Assembly (NCBI GenBank): GCA_018398815.1
Contig: CM031621.1
Location: 303,550 to 367,549 of the forward strand
Direction of reading: 5' to 3'
From: Conus ventricosus
Taxonomy: Eukaryota; Mollusca; Gastropoda; Neogastropoda; Conidae
Length of the DNA: 64,000 nt
The notes beneath the pieces were generated by a model. That model worked only from the letters and a program-made list of their open reading frames with translations. It ran no database searches and was not told the origin of the DNA. The stretch's first letter is position 1; each line of letters opens with the position of its first letter. A program made the translations under genes and the position numbers. Positions 46,004 through 56,084 of this stretch are shown here, one piece after another.

Positions 46004-46835
46004 GATCAGTGGTTTTCATGACGTTTTCAGTCAGAAGGGTACACTATAACCTGTTGCATGCACATGCCCAAAGACTTCCATCAAAAACAAAAAAAATACA
46101 AATTTATAGATGATGTTGCAAAAATCTCAGAGACAACATGCCTGCTGATATCTACGACAGATAAAAACTTGGAACAGACAAGTCTGAAATTTAATAAATA
46201 AAGCACAGCTCAAAATGGTGAGATAAATTGATACGTACACATATATATGGATCACACTCAAAATGCTGAGATAACTTGATACGTACACATATATATGGAC
46301 CACACTCAAAATGCTGAGATAACTTGATACGTACACATATATAATGGATCACACAAATACACACAAAGGTTATCAGAACAACAACAAAGTGTCGACTGAT
46401 ATTAGATTTAAGTAGAAATGCCCAGGAAATTAGGTGCCATACAGAAGCACTATGAGAAATAATGTAGAAGTGCCATTAGACATGAGAATTAATGTAGAAG
46501 TGCCATTAGGCTGAAAATTATCAATATAGAACCTGTATACCCAACTCAAAATAATGAATATCGAAATGTCAATTGATGTCTACTTTGTGTACAGATGTCA
46601 GTGGTTGTTAGACATAATACAGCAGCACCAATGTATGTCAATTTTAAAAAGAAATGCCAATGGATGCTGCACTTTCAGAAAGTAAGCTTCATTTCAATGG
46701 ACGTTAGGTACAGTACAAAAGTGCCAATGGATTTCAGGTTGAATGAAAAATGCAAATGAAATCACTTAACTAAAGTTCCAATAATGTTTGATTAATAAAA
46801 CAAATCAAATGAATGTGTGGCATAATGTAAAATTA
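46004..46835. other. MYO18A intron, short 48-bp tandem triplet
   Basis: Three copies of CTCAAAATGCTGAGATAACT and TGATACGTACACATATATA at 46205-46345. The rest is AT-rich DNA with no feature. Confidence 0.75.
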
Positions 46836-47600
46836 TCAATGGATGCCATGATGTACACATGCCAATGAATTATGGCATAATGTAAAATTATCAAGGGATG
46901 CCATGATGTACACATGCCAATGAATTATGCATAATGTAAATTATACAATGAGCCAGTTGAAAACACATGCCAATGAATGTATGGCACAATGTAAAATTAC
47001 AATGGATGCCAGCTTGATTACACATCCCAATGAATGTATGGCACAATTAAAATTATCATGATGCCAGTGATGTACACATGCCAATGAATGATGGCACAAT
47101 GTAAAATATCAATGGATGCAGGCTTGATGTACAATGCAAGAATGTGTGGAACAATGTAAATTATCAATGGATGCCAGTGTGTATACATGCCAATGAATGT
47201 GTGAACAATGTAAAATTATCAATGAGCATTTGATGTATCCCATGCCAATGAATGTATGGTATAATGTAAAATTATCAATGGATGCCAGGCTTGATGTGCA
47301 CATGCCAATGAATGTATGGCACAATGAAAAAATTATCAATGGATGCCAGTGATGTATACATGCCAATGAATGTATGGCATAATGAAAAAATTATCAATGG
47401 ATGCCAGTGATGTACACATGCCAATGAATGTATGGCATAATGTAAAATTATCAATGGATGCCAGTGATGTACACATGCCAATGAATGTGTGGAAAATGTA
47501 AAATTATCAATGGATGACCAGTGATGTACACATGCCAATGAATGTATGGCACAATGTAAAATTATCAATGGATGCCAGCTTAATGCACACATGCCAATGG
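46836..47600. repeat. Minisatellite, about 60-bp unit, about 13 copies, degenerate
   Basis: AATGGATGCCAGTGATGTAC, ACATGCCAATGAATGTATGG and CACAATGTAAAATTATC. It has many one-base indels between copies. It grades into the 30-bp array at its right. Confidence 0.93.
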
Positions 47601-47699
47601 GTCTCGTGAACAGAAAGAATGTGGAAACGTCAATGAATGTAAAATGTAATCGAGAAATGCCAATGGAAGTTAGACCAAATGCTAAAGTCCCAATGGATC

Positions 47700-48235
47700 T
47701 AAGACTTAATGTACAAGTGCCAGTGGATGCAAGTCTTAACGATGAAGTGACCATAAGCCTTAATGGTAAAAGTGACAATAGATGTAAGCCTTAATGGTGA
47801 AGTGACCATAACCTTAATGGTGAAGTGACAATAGATGTAAGCCTTAATGGTGAAGTGGAAATAGATGTAAGCCTTAACGATGAAGTGACAATAGATGTAA
47901 GCCTTAACAATGAAGTGGAAATAGATGTAAGCCTTAATGGTGAAGTGGAATAGAGTAAGCCTTATGGTGAAGTAAAAATAGTGTAAGCTTAATGGATGAC
48001 AATAGATAAGCCTTAACGATGAAGTGGAAATAGATGAAGCCACTGAATGAAATAGATGTAAGCTTTAATGGTGAAGTGGAAATAGATGTAAGCCTTAAGG
48101 TGAAGTGAAATAGATGTAAGCCTTAACGATGAGTGAAAATAGAGTAAGCCTTAACGATGAAGTGGAAATAGATGTACGCCTTAACGTGAGTGAATAGATG
48201 TAGCCTTAATGTGAAGCGCCGATGGATGTTCAACT
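47700..48235. repeat. Minisatellite, about 30-bp unit, about 17 copies, degenerate
   Basis: GTGAAGTGGAAATAGATGTA followed by AGCCTTAATG, with many single-base deletions. Confidence 0.93.
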
Positions 48236-48268
48236 GAATGCGGCCAGTGTCCATGGCTGACAGCTGAC

Positions 48269-48382
48269 CTCCTGTTTGGAGCGGGAGAGGTCCTCGATCT
48301 GCTGGTTGAGGTCCTGGATCTCCAGCTCCATGCGTTTCTTGGCCTTCACCGCCGCACTGCTCCGGAACTCTGCGTCATCCAG
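48269..48382 (-). CDS. MYO18A: MYO18A exon 6: coiled coil, 38 codons
   Basis: Acceptor GTGGTCGCAG, donor CAGGAG/GTCAGC, phase 0. It encodes LDDAEFRSSAAVKAKKRMEL followed by EIQDLNQQIEDLSRSKQE. It aligns to human [20 protein letters not shown] and EIEDLHLQIDDIAKAK, so identity is clear. Confidence 0.94.
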
Positions 48383-48832
48383 CTGCGACCACAACCACCA
48401 CGCTCAGTCAGTCACACATCGGGTCTTATGATCATGACCACAACCACCACGCTCAGTCAGTCACACATCGGGTCTTATGATCATGCCCACAACCACCACG
48501 CTCAGTCAGTCACACATGGGGAGTTATGATCATGCCCACAACCACCACGCTCAGTCAGTCACACATGGGGAGTTATGATCATGCCCACAACCACCACGCT
48601 CAGTCAGTCACACATGGGGAGTTATGATCATGCCCACAACCACCACGCTCAGTCAGTCACACATGGGAGTTATGGTCATGCCCACAACCACCACGCTCAG
48701 TCAGTCACACATGGGGAGTTATGATCACGACCACAACCACCACGCTCAGTCAGTCACACATGGGGAGTTATGATCATGACCACAATCACCACGCTCAGTC
48801 AGTCACACATGGGGAGTTATGATCATGACATC
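48383..48832. repeat. Minisatellite beside the exon 6 acceptor, about 48-bp unit, about 9 copies
   Basis: CCACAACCACCACGCTCAGT, CAGTCACACATGGGGAGTTA and TGATCATG. It begins within a few bases of the acceptor. Unlike its neighbours, the unit holds only intron sequence; the AG and exon bases are not repeated. Confidence 0.95.
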
Positions 48833-49178
48833 ATGGCTTGTCAGAAACACGACATGAAGCCGGACAACAACAAAGATCTTTTCAATTCTGACTAAAACAT
48901 GCCAATGTCTACCACTGAACGACAGTACTGGGGCCATACCTTTAAAAAATTGTTCAGAAAAAGCATTAAAAAAATTGAAAGAAATGAAAGGAAACAAGAT
49001 AAATGAAAGACATTCCTAGCTGAAAGTCATACAAAAGTGAAGGCATGAATGACCCCAGACTTCCATTAACAGCGTTTCTGAAAACTTTGAGGCACAGCCT
49101 GGTGATGATTACAGCACAAATTATACAGTCACAGCACAACATGTGGAGCCAGTGGTGGACGGATGGTGAGCGTATTTC

Positions 49179-49234
<56 letters not shown>

Positions 49235-49549
49235 CTCTGCATGTGTGCACATGCATATGAGTGCGTGTATGTGTCCCTGCACATGCCTGGAGCCTGTTGA
49301 TCTGTCTGAATAATGTCCCTGTGACCACCATGGAGAAAAAGGAATAAACCCACATTCTTCAATTTCTCCCACAGTCCCCATGGAATTTCTGTACATCGTG
49401 GAGATACCATCAAACTGATCAGTCTTGCTTAACGTTTTGTGTGTGTGTCTGCAATGCTGTTGTTTCCTCGGAGAATGTGGAGGGAATGGCCAGCCAGAAA
49501 GATCGATCCACACGAGCTGCGAGCTCCACACAAAGAGAAATGAGCTGAC
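48833..49549. other. MYO18A intron with (GT)n
   Basis: A GT run at 49182-49232. Otherwise unique sequence without features. Confidence 0.7.
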
Positions 49550-49677
49550 CTGGTTGCGTAGCTGAGCAATCTGTTGTTTGGCTCCCTCGATGTTCTTCTG
49601 CTTGGCCAACATGGTGCCAGCATCAGCCAGCAGGGCTTTGGTTTTCTTCAGGTTACGCCGCAACCGCTTCTCCGACT
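49550..49677 (-). CDS. MYO18A: MYO18A exon 5: coiled coil, 42 codons
   Basis: Acceptor GTGTTATTTCAG, donor AACCAG/GTCAGC. Two bases complete a codon begun in the previous exon, then 42 codons: SEKRLRRNLKKTKALLADAG, TMLAKQKNIEGAKQQIAQLR, NQ. Nearly the same as human SEKRLRKDLKRTKALLADA and REIAQLKNQ. It confirms MYO18A rather than a conventional myosin II. Confidence 0.95.
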
Positions 49678-50702
49678 CTGAAATAACACAGCTGGGGAAT
49701 ATCATCTGACACATCTGTTTACATGGTGAAAATTACAAGGATATGAACATTTTTACATATCAGTTTCTCTAACTATGTAATAACAATAAACAGTAAACAA
49801 GTGGGGTAACGTTTGCTCCCATAAGAAAACCTTACTGTTTATTGTTTACTGTTCCCTGCCTCATTTCATTTCCAATTCCAATTTATGTAATAACAAGTTT
49901 ACTGAATATTATTTGACACAACTTTTTACAAGACTAAAGTATACAGTTATGAAGATTACTTGATGCAACTGTATCTGTGAGTGAAATAAAGCATCTGGTG
50001 TTCATGCCATCTTTTCTGTTGCTGTATCTTTCATAATGCTTTTGGTACAACATTCTCCCCACACATCTCTCTTTACCTATTTGTTCCTCAGCAAGAACTC
50101 TGAGATTCATTTTGTTAAATTTTGTGCTGTGTGTGTGTGTGTGTTTGCCACCTTTTTTCAGCCCACCAATAAGGTAGCCGCTTAAGTCTTTGGGGAGATG
50201 AATTCTAAACATGACTAACATGGCCGCGCTATGCAGAACAACAGATCAAATCACAGACAGCTTTTTACAAATAAAATTTTCACAAATGGAAGGGTAAGCT
50301 GGAAGCAAACTGATTCATAATAAATCCCATTCTACTTTTTGAAGAAACATAGGCCATCATGTTCTGTGCACCAGATCACATGAAGCTGATAAAACAGGAG
50401 CACAACTATGTCATGTTTAGACATCATCCCCACAGCCAGACTGTGGGATTAAAGATGGTTGCATAGGCAAACACCTCATCAATGGTCAACCTCTGTTCTA
50501 GCCAAGGAATGAAGACAGAAAGACCACTACCAGAGAAAGCAACAACAAAAAGAATCGCAGAGCCTGAGCGGGTGAAAATTTCACACAGAATTTCCTGAAG
50601 GCAGGTGTATCATTCATGACTGACAGACCCCTTGCACTTCCAAAGGGGAGAGCTTCAGGGGAGGTCATGCACACCACAGATCTCTGTCCCTGGCCGGTGC
50701 AC
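49678..50702. other. MYO18A intron, no feature seen
   Basis: Unique sequence with a short (GT)n at about 50128-50144 and no recognised element. Confidence 0.5.
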
Positions 50703-50805
50703 GGGCACTGTACTCCTGCAGCTGTCTCTCCAGGTTGGCCTTCTCCTCCATCACTCTCCGCTTCTCCTCGTACTCCTCCTCCAGCTGAGACTCCATGGAG
50801 CGTAA
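50703..50805 (-). CDS. MYO18A: MYO18A exon 4: coiled coil, 3' boundary uncertain
   Basis: Acceptor TGCCTTGACAG at 50806 onward. It encodes LRSMESQLEEEYEEKRRVM followed by EEKANLERQLQEYSA. It matches human [20 protein letters not shown] and ELEGKL, and joins directly to exon 3 (QKK/LRSMESQ). The donor must leave one base over to join exon 5. Two weak GT sites fit (after 50709 or after 50703 on the minus strand). Human MYO18A has about ten more residues here, so a missing base or a short extra exon is possible. Confidence 0.82.
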
Positions 50806-51355
50806 CTGTCAAGGCACACAAACACTCCATGGAGCCGTAACATTGGTCTCAAGGCACACAAACACTCCATGGAGCGTAACTGTCAAGGCACACAAACACT
50901 CCATGGAGCGTAACTGTCAAGGCACACAAACACTCATGAGCGTAACATGCTCAAGGCACACAAACACTCATGAACACATCACAGGCAGTCGACAATAACT
51001 GTCAAGGCACACAAACACTCATGAACACATCACACGGCAGTCGACAATAACTGTCAAGGCACACAAACACTCATGAACACATCACACGGCAGTCGACAAT
51101 AACTGTCAAGGCACACAACACTCGTGAACACATCACACGGCAGTCGACAAAACTGTCAAGGCACAAACACTCATAACAACAACGGCAGTCGACAATAACT
51201 GTCAAGGCACACAAACACTCATGAACACATCACACGGCAGTCGACAATAACTGTCAAGGCACACAAACACTCATGAACACATCACACGGCAGTCGACAAT
51301 AACTGTCAAGGCACACAAACACTCATGAACACATCACACGGCAGTCGACAATGTA
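50806..51355. repeat. Minisatellite containing copies of the exon 4 acceptor, 33-35 then 56-bp unit
   Basis: Proximal units on the minus strand read GTGTGCCTTGACAG/TTACGC and CTCCATGGAG, that is the acceptor plus the first 15 exon bases, about four times. Distal units (about eight, from 50960) keep CCTTGACAGTTA but have a changed exon part (TTGTCGACTGCCGTGTGATG). Confidence 0.93.
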
Positions 51356-52026
51356 GTAAATAAGAAGACTATGGGAAAGGACAATACAAAGATTAACCAG
51401 ATAAAAAAAAGGAGTTCTCCATACAGCTTCACTCCCCACAAGGTTCTTCTCCATTCGCTGAGTGCATGGCGCTTATGTGATCCCAGTTTCTCATCTCTTC
51501 CACAACAGCAGCACCCTTACCCAGAGGTCCACAACAGCAGCACCCTTACCCAGAGGTCCACAACAGCAGCACCCTTGCCCAGAGGTCCACAGGGCAGAAC
51601 CCTTACCCAGAGGTCCACAGGGCAGAACCCTTACCCAGAGGTCCACAGGGCAGAACCGGGAGGCATACCAATCCATGACCTGACCACTGTCACACAGGGA
51701 TTCTCTTGCTTTCTACTGGGCTGATATGATAAGATGAACACTTCACAACAGCAATGTATTTGTACAATGAAAATGTGATCGTTCCTTCAAAAGTTTACAC
51801 AACAAAACGGATATGATGCAGAGAGACCAGCTGTAGACAAATAACAGACAGGCTGACTCCTAGAGAACGCAGAACGATACTGACAGCCGTGTATAGGGCA
51901 AAGGATACTATGAATCAAATGCAGTCAGAAAGCCTGAACACAAAGGTGTGTGATGTAGTCTACTGTGGGACCAAGATCCCAAAGAGAAGAAGTACAGTCA
52001 AACAAACAAAAGAATACAGCTCCATA

Positions 52027-52080
<54 letters not shown>

Positions 52081-52655
52081 TATGAATATTCTTACACCTT
52101 TGAAGTTAACAAAAAATAGGGGGGTTCTTTCTCATCTTGCGTTAACACAAAAAATAGTCAAATAATGCAAAAAGTGAAGTAAATAAAACAATCCACACAA
52201 AAAAAGCACATTGCTGTTGTATGTCCATCACATATTTCAGTGAATGATTGAACAACACCTATCTCCTGTCAAGAACAATATCCTGGTGTGCGCTCATTAC
52301 AGCTTTCTTTCCACAGCCTGGAGAATGATGACGCGAGTTACCAGGAATCCTTCACCGAGCAGGCCTGGGCACACAGTGATGGGAAGAGATACGTGAGGAG
52401 AAAAACACAGCAGGAGTAGATGGTCAGGCACTTGCATGTCTGCATGTGCTGACTGGGAGGCGGGAACACTCCTCCCTCATCCATCACCCACCAGCCACTG
52501 CAGAAGCCAGAACGCAAGCACCTCAAACTCAAAGGACAGTGTTGTGATAGCTTGACTACGACTGGCTCATACAGGACTGCCAGCTGGACATCCGCCCTCA
52601 CTAAACAACTGGAAATATTTTCAAACTGTCAAAACAGAAATGCTGTCCAGTCAGT
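51356..52655. repeat. MYO18A intron with 29-bp array and (CA)n
   Basis: An array at 51500-51658 of about 6 copies (CACAACAGCAGCACCCTTAC and CCAGAGGTC; three later copies read CACAGGGCAGAACCC). A CA run lies at 52029-52075. The rest is unique. Confidence 0.85.
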
Positions 52656-53690
52656 CTGAGGGCTGAGGGCTGTACCAAACACATCAGACAGGCTGTGTGG
52701 GCCTGAGGGCTGTACCAAACACATCAGACAGGCTGTGTGGGCCTGAGGGCTGAGGGCTGTACCAAACACATCAGACAGGCTGTGTGGGCCTGAGGGCTGT
52801 ACCAAACACATCAGACAGGCTGTGTGGGCCTGAGGGCTGTACCAAACACATCAGACAGGCTGTGTGGGCCTGAGGGCTGAGGGCTGTACCAAACACATCA
52901 GACAGGCTGTGTGGGCCTGAGGCCTGAGGGCTGTACCAAACACATCAGACAGGCTGTGTGGGCCTGAGGCCTGAGGGCTGTAACAAACACATCAGACAGG
53001 CTGTGTGGGCCTGAGGGCTGAGGGCTGTAACAAACACATCAGACAGGCTGTGTGGGCCTGAGGCCTGAGGGCTGTAACAAACACATCAGACAGGCTGTGT
53101 GGGCCTAAGGGCTGAGGGCTGTAACAAACACATCAGACAGGCTGTGTGGGCCTGAGGGCTGTAACAAACACATCAGACAGGCTGTGTGGGCCTGAGGGCT
53201 GTAACAAACACATCAGACAGGCTGTGTGGGCCTGAGGGCTGTAACAAACACATCAGACAGGCTGTGTGGGCCTGAGGGCTGAGGGCTGTAACAAACACAT
53301 CAGACAGGCTGTGTGGGCCTGAGGGCTGTAACAAACACATCAGACAGGCTGTGTGGGCCTGAGGGCTGTAACAAACACATCAGACAGGCTGTGTGGGCCT
53401 GAGGGCTGAGGGCTGTAACAAACACATCAGACAGGCTGTGTGGGCCTGAGGGCTGTAACAAACACATCAGACAGGCTGTGTGGGCCTGAGGGCTGTAACA
53501 AACACATCAGACAGGCTGTGTGGGCCTGAGGGCTGTAACAAACACATCAGACAGGCTGTGTGGGCCTGAGGGCTGTAACAAACACATCAGACAGGCTGTG
53601 TGGGCCTGAGGACTGTAACAAACATATCAGACAGGCTGTGTGGGCCTGAGGGCTGTAACAAACACATCAGACAGGCTGTGTGGGTTTATC
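52656..53690. repeat. Minisatellite, about 39-bp unit (48 with an extra GGGCTGA), about 24 copies
   Basis: ACACATCAGACAGGCTGTGT and GGGCCTGAGGGCTGTAACAA. Units with GTACCAAAC are confined to the left end and units with GTAACAAAC fill the rest, showing directional turnover. Confidence 0.96.
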
Positions 53691-53734
53691 AAAAAAATGT
53701 GAGCGAAGACAATCATCAGGTGTACGGGATCTGG

Positions 53735-54028
53735 TTTTGTGACTGTACACACTGCTCAGCATAGGTCAAGGTGTCAACATCTGACTGTACACACTGCTCA
53801 GCATAGGTCAAGGTGTAAACATCTGACTGTACACACTGCTCAGCATAGGTCAAGGTGTAAACATCTGACTGTACACACTGCTCAGCATAGGTCAAGGTGT
53901 CAACATCTGACTGTACACACTGCTCAGCATAGGTCAAGGTGTAAACATCTGACTGTACACACTGCTCAGCATAGGGCAAGGTGTAAACATCTGACTGTAC
54001 ACACTGCTCAGCATAGGTCAGGTGCAAA
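53735..54028. repeat. Minisatellite, 42-bp unit, 7 copies
   Basis: CTGTACACACTGCTCAGCAT, AGGTCAAGGTGTAAACATCT and GA. The 42-bp length keeps frames open on both strands; these are not genes. Confidence 0.95.
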
Positions 54029-54029
54029 C

Positions 54030-54520
54030 ATCGTTGTGCTTAGCAAGCGACTCTCCTTCCCAAATTCCCAGCAATCTGTGCCCTACTTCTGCATTCTTGT
54101 TTTGACGCTTGCATTTTTGACAATCCTTCTGTGCAATTCAGAATAGACTGCCGTGACTACAACCAACACTATGTCGGAGAAACAGAACATCCCCTCCAAA
54201 AGAGACTTACAGAACACAAGAGGGACTCTTCACCTGTCGGAGCACACCTGCACTCCGAGCAACACGAATTTGACACGGACAATGTCAACATCCTGGACAG
54301 AGAAAACAAGTGGTTCCAGCGAGGGGTCAAGGAGGCCATCTACATCGCAGCCACCAACCCCCCAGCTCAACAGGGACCGGGGCCGCTACACCTTGCCCCC
54401 GGTGTACTCTTCACTGGTTCGGTCATGTGACCAGGGTAGGTCCATCTAGTTCATTCAGTCAGCAACAGCATTGCTGAGGAAGATGGCCGGATGGCTGTCG
54501 AAAGCTACGAGTGAGTGGTG
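54030..54520 (+). mobile_element. Penelope-like element fragment: GIY-YIG endonuclease end plus hammerhead-like motif
   Basis: The plus frame from about 54131 to 54430 encodes CRDYNQHYVGETEHPLQKRL, TEHKR, GAHLHSEQHEFD and LDRENKWFQRGVKEAIYI. This is the GIY-YIG endonuclease signature found at the C-terminus of Penelope-like retroelement proteins: YVGE for the YIG part, the R in KRLTEH, and E in the KEAIYI helix. The stop is at 54428-54430. At 54474-54503, CTGAGGA, a 7-bp stem and GAAA follow, a hammerhead-ribozyme-like core of the kind known from Penelope-like elements. The reverse transcriptase part is absent, so this is a truncated copy. Confidence 0.8.
54474..54507 (+). ncRNA. Hammerhead-like motif 3' of the GIY-YIG ORF
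   Basis: CTGAGGA at 54474-54480; a stem GATGGCC/GGCTGTC (two wobble pairs) at 54482-54499 with loop GGAT; GAAA at 54500-54503; then the palindrome AGCT and A as a possible cleavage-site base. There is one extra A between the core and the stem compared with the textbook motif, and outer stem I is only about 3 bp. Activity is doubtful. Confidence 0.4.
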
Positions 54521-54957
54521 CATTTTCTTTTGTTGGGAGACCAGGTCTAATTCTAGGTAGCAATATGACTTGTGTGCAATTCTTGCTTACAGGTTACACA
54601 CTGCTGTTGAAATCAAAGAAACCTAGTCTCATACCTGGCCAGTCTTTTCCCTTTATTGCACGAAAAAAGGGATTGGAAACCAAACTTCAAAAGATGATAG
54701 ATGTGTGAGGAAGCCATAACCATAATAAAAGTATCTGATAATGCTTCAACTGCATTCTATGTGAATTCCTTTCCATCAACTGACTTTTGAATATTCACCG
54801 ACATTCCAGGCCTAAAAATACTTAAAATGGCTGTAAGAATTGTGATGTCCTGGCCAAATAGTCTTACATTACTGGTTTTAGCAACACCCCTGGTCGACAA
54901 CACACAAAGAGGGAACCGACAGTTGAAACAGAATGGGAGGATGTCGTCATGTGTCAC
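54521..54957. other. MYO18A intron, no feature seen
   Basis: Unique sequence between the Penelope-like fragment and exon 3. Confidence 0.5.
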
Positions 54958-55068
54958 CTTCTTCTGCGTCTTGGTTCTCATGTCTTCCAGTTCCTCCTCT
55001 TTCTCCTCAATGTCTGTCACGTGTTGTTTCTTCATCTTCTCCATGTTCATCTCCAGCCGCAGTTTGGT
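54958..55068 (-). CDS. MYO18A: MYO18A exon 3: coiled coil, 37 codons
   Basis: Acceptor GTTTGTACACAG, donor AAGAAG/GTGACA, phase 0. It encodes TKLRLEMNMEKMKKQHVTDI followed by EEKEEELEDMRTKTQKK. It follows LEQ of exon 2 exactly as human LEQAKLRLEMEMERMRQTH does. No minisatellite touches either boundary. Confidence 0.94.
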
Positions 55069-55495
55069 CTGTGTACAAACACACACATACATGAACCTGA
55101 TGATTTTTCTTTTGCCTGGTCTCTCTCTTTTCATTTACAGCCTTTCCACAATCCCTATCTCATCTTTGAAACTTTTAAAAAATTCTTTTCAACATAAGAT
55201 ATGCTGTATCAACATATGTACTTAATTGTAAATCGAGAAAATACTCCTAAAAATAAAAGCAAACATATTAACTATAACTTCAGCTTAAGTCATTATCCAC
55301 ACAATGAGTACACATCATGCACTTTTAACATCTAATAATGTCTCATTTTACTTTAAACTATGAAGCATATCATCAACAACGGCGGAGTCAGATCAATGAT
55401 CAACAGTAGTCAGTAGTATCCCACAAGTCATTCAGTTAAAACAGTCATTGTCACCTGTGTATAAATACAGGGGGATGGTCAACTTTTCAAGTCTC
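55069..55495. other. MYO18A intron, no feature seen
   Basis: AT-rich unique sequence. Confidence 0.5.
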
Positions 55496-55930
55496 TGGCT
55501 GCAATCATTACAAAAAAGCTGACCTCAAAGAGCTTTCCATGACCTACTTGACCTCAAAGAGCTCTTCATTACCTACTTGACCTCAGAGAGCTTTCCATTA
55601 CCTACTTGACCTCAAAGAGCTTTCCATGACCTACTTGACCTCAAAGAGCTTTCCATGACCTACTTGACCTCAAAGAGCTTTCCATGACTTACTTGACCTC
55701 AAAGAGCTTTCCATGACCTACTTGACCTCAAAGAGCTTTCCATGACCTACTTGACCTCAAAGAGCTTTCCATGACCTACTTGACCTCAAAGAGCTTTCCA
55801 TGACCTACTTGACCTCAAAGAGCTTTCCATTACCTACTTGACCTCAAAGTGCTTTCCATTACCTACTTGACCTCAAAGTGCTTTCCATTACCTACTTGAC
55901 CTCAAAGAGCTTTCCATTACCTACTTGTCA
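55496..55930. repeat. Minisatellite, 30-bp unit, about 14 copies
   Basis: TTGACCTCAAAGAGCTTTCC followed by ATGACCTAC, with ATTACC and AAGTGC variants clustered at the right end. Confidence 0.96.
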
Positions 55931-56084
55931 GATTACAACAGAAATGCTGCCTTGTCCTGAACTGCTATCAAATAAAACCAAAAAAAAGTATATAAGTGTT
56001 TCAGGAACAAAGGCAGTAAAAGGCTCTGCAAAGGCAGAAAAATGGTAGACGCCAGTAAAGAAAAACAAAATTACATTTAATTTT

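Noticed and set aside
44111..46021. Plus-strand open frames up to 636 codons
   Set aside because: They are the 43-44-bp repeat read through; the Ser/Cys/His/Thr peptide is periodic, and the meaningful strand there is minus, where exon 7 lies.
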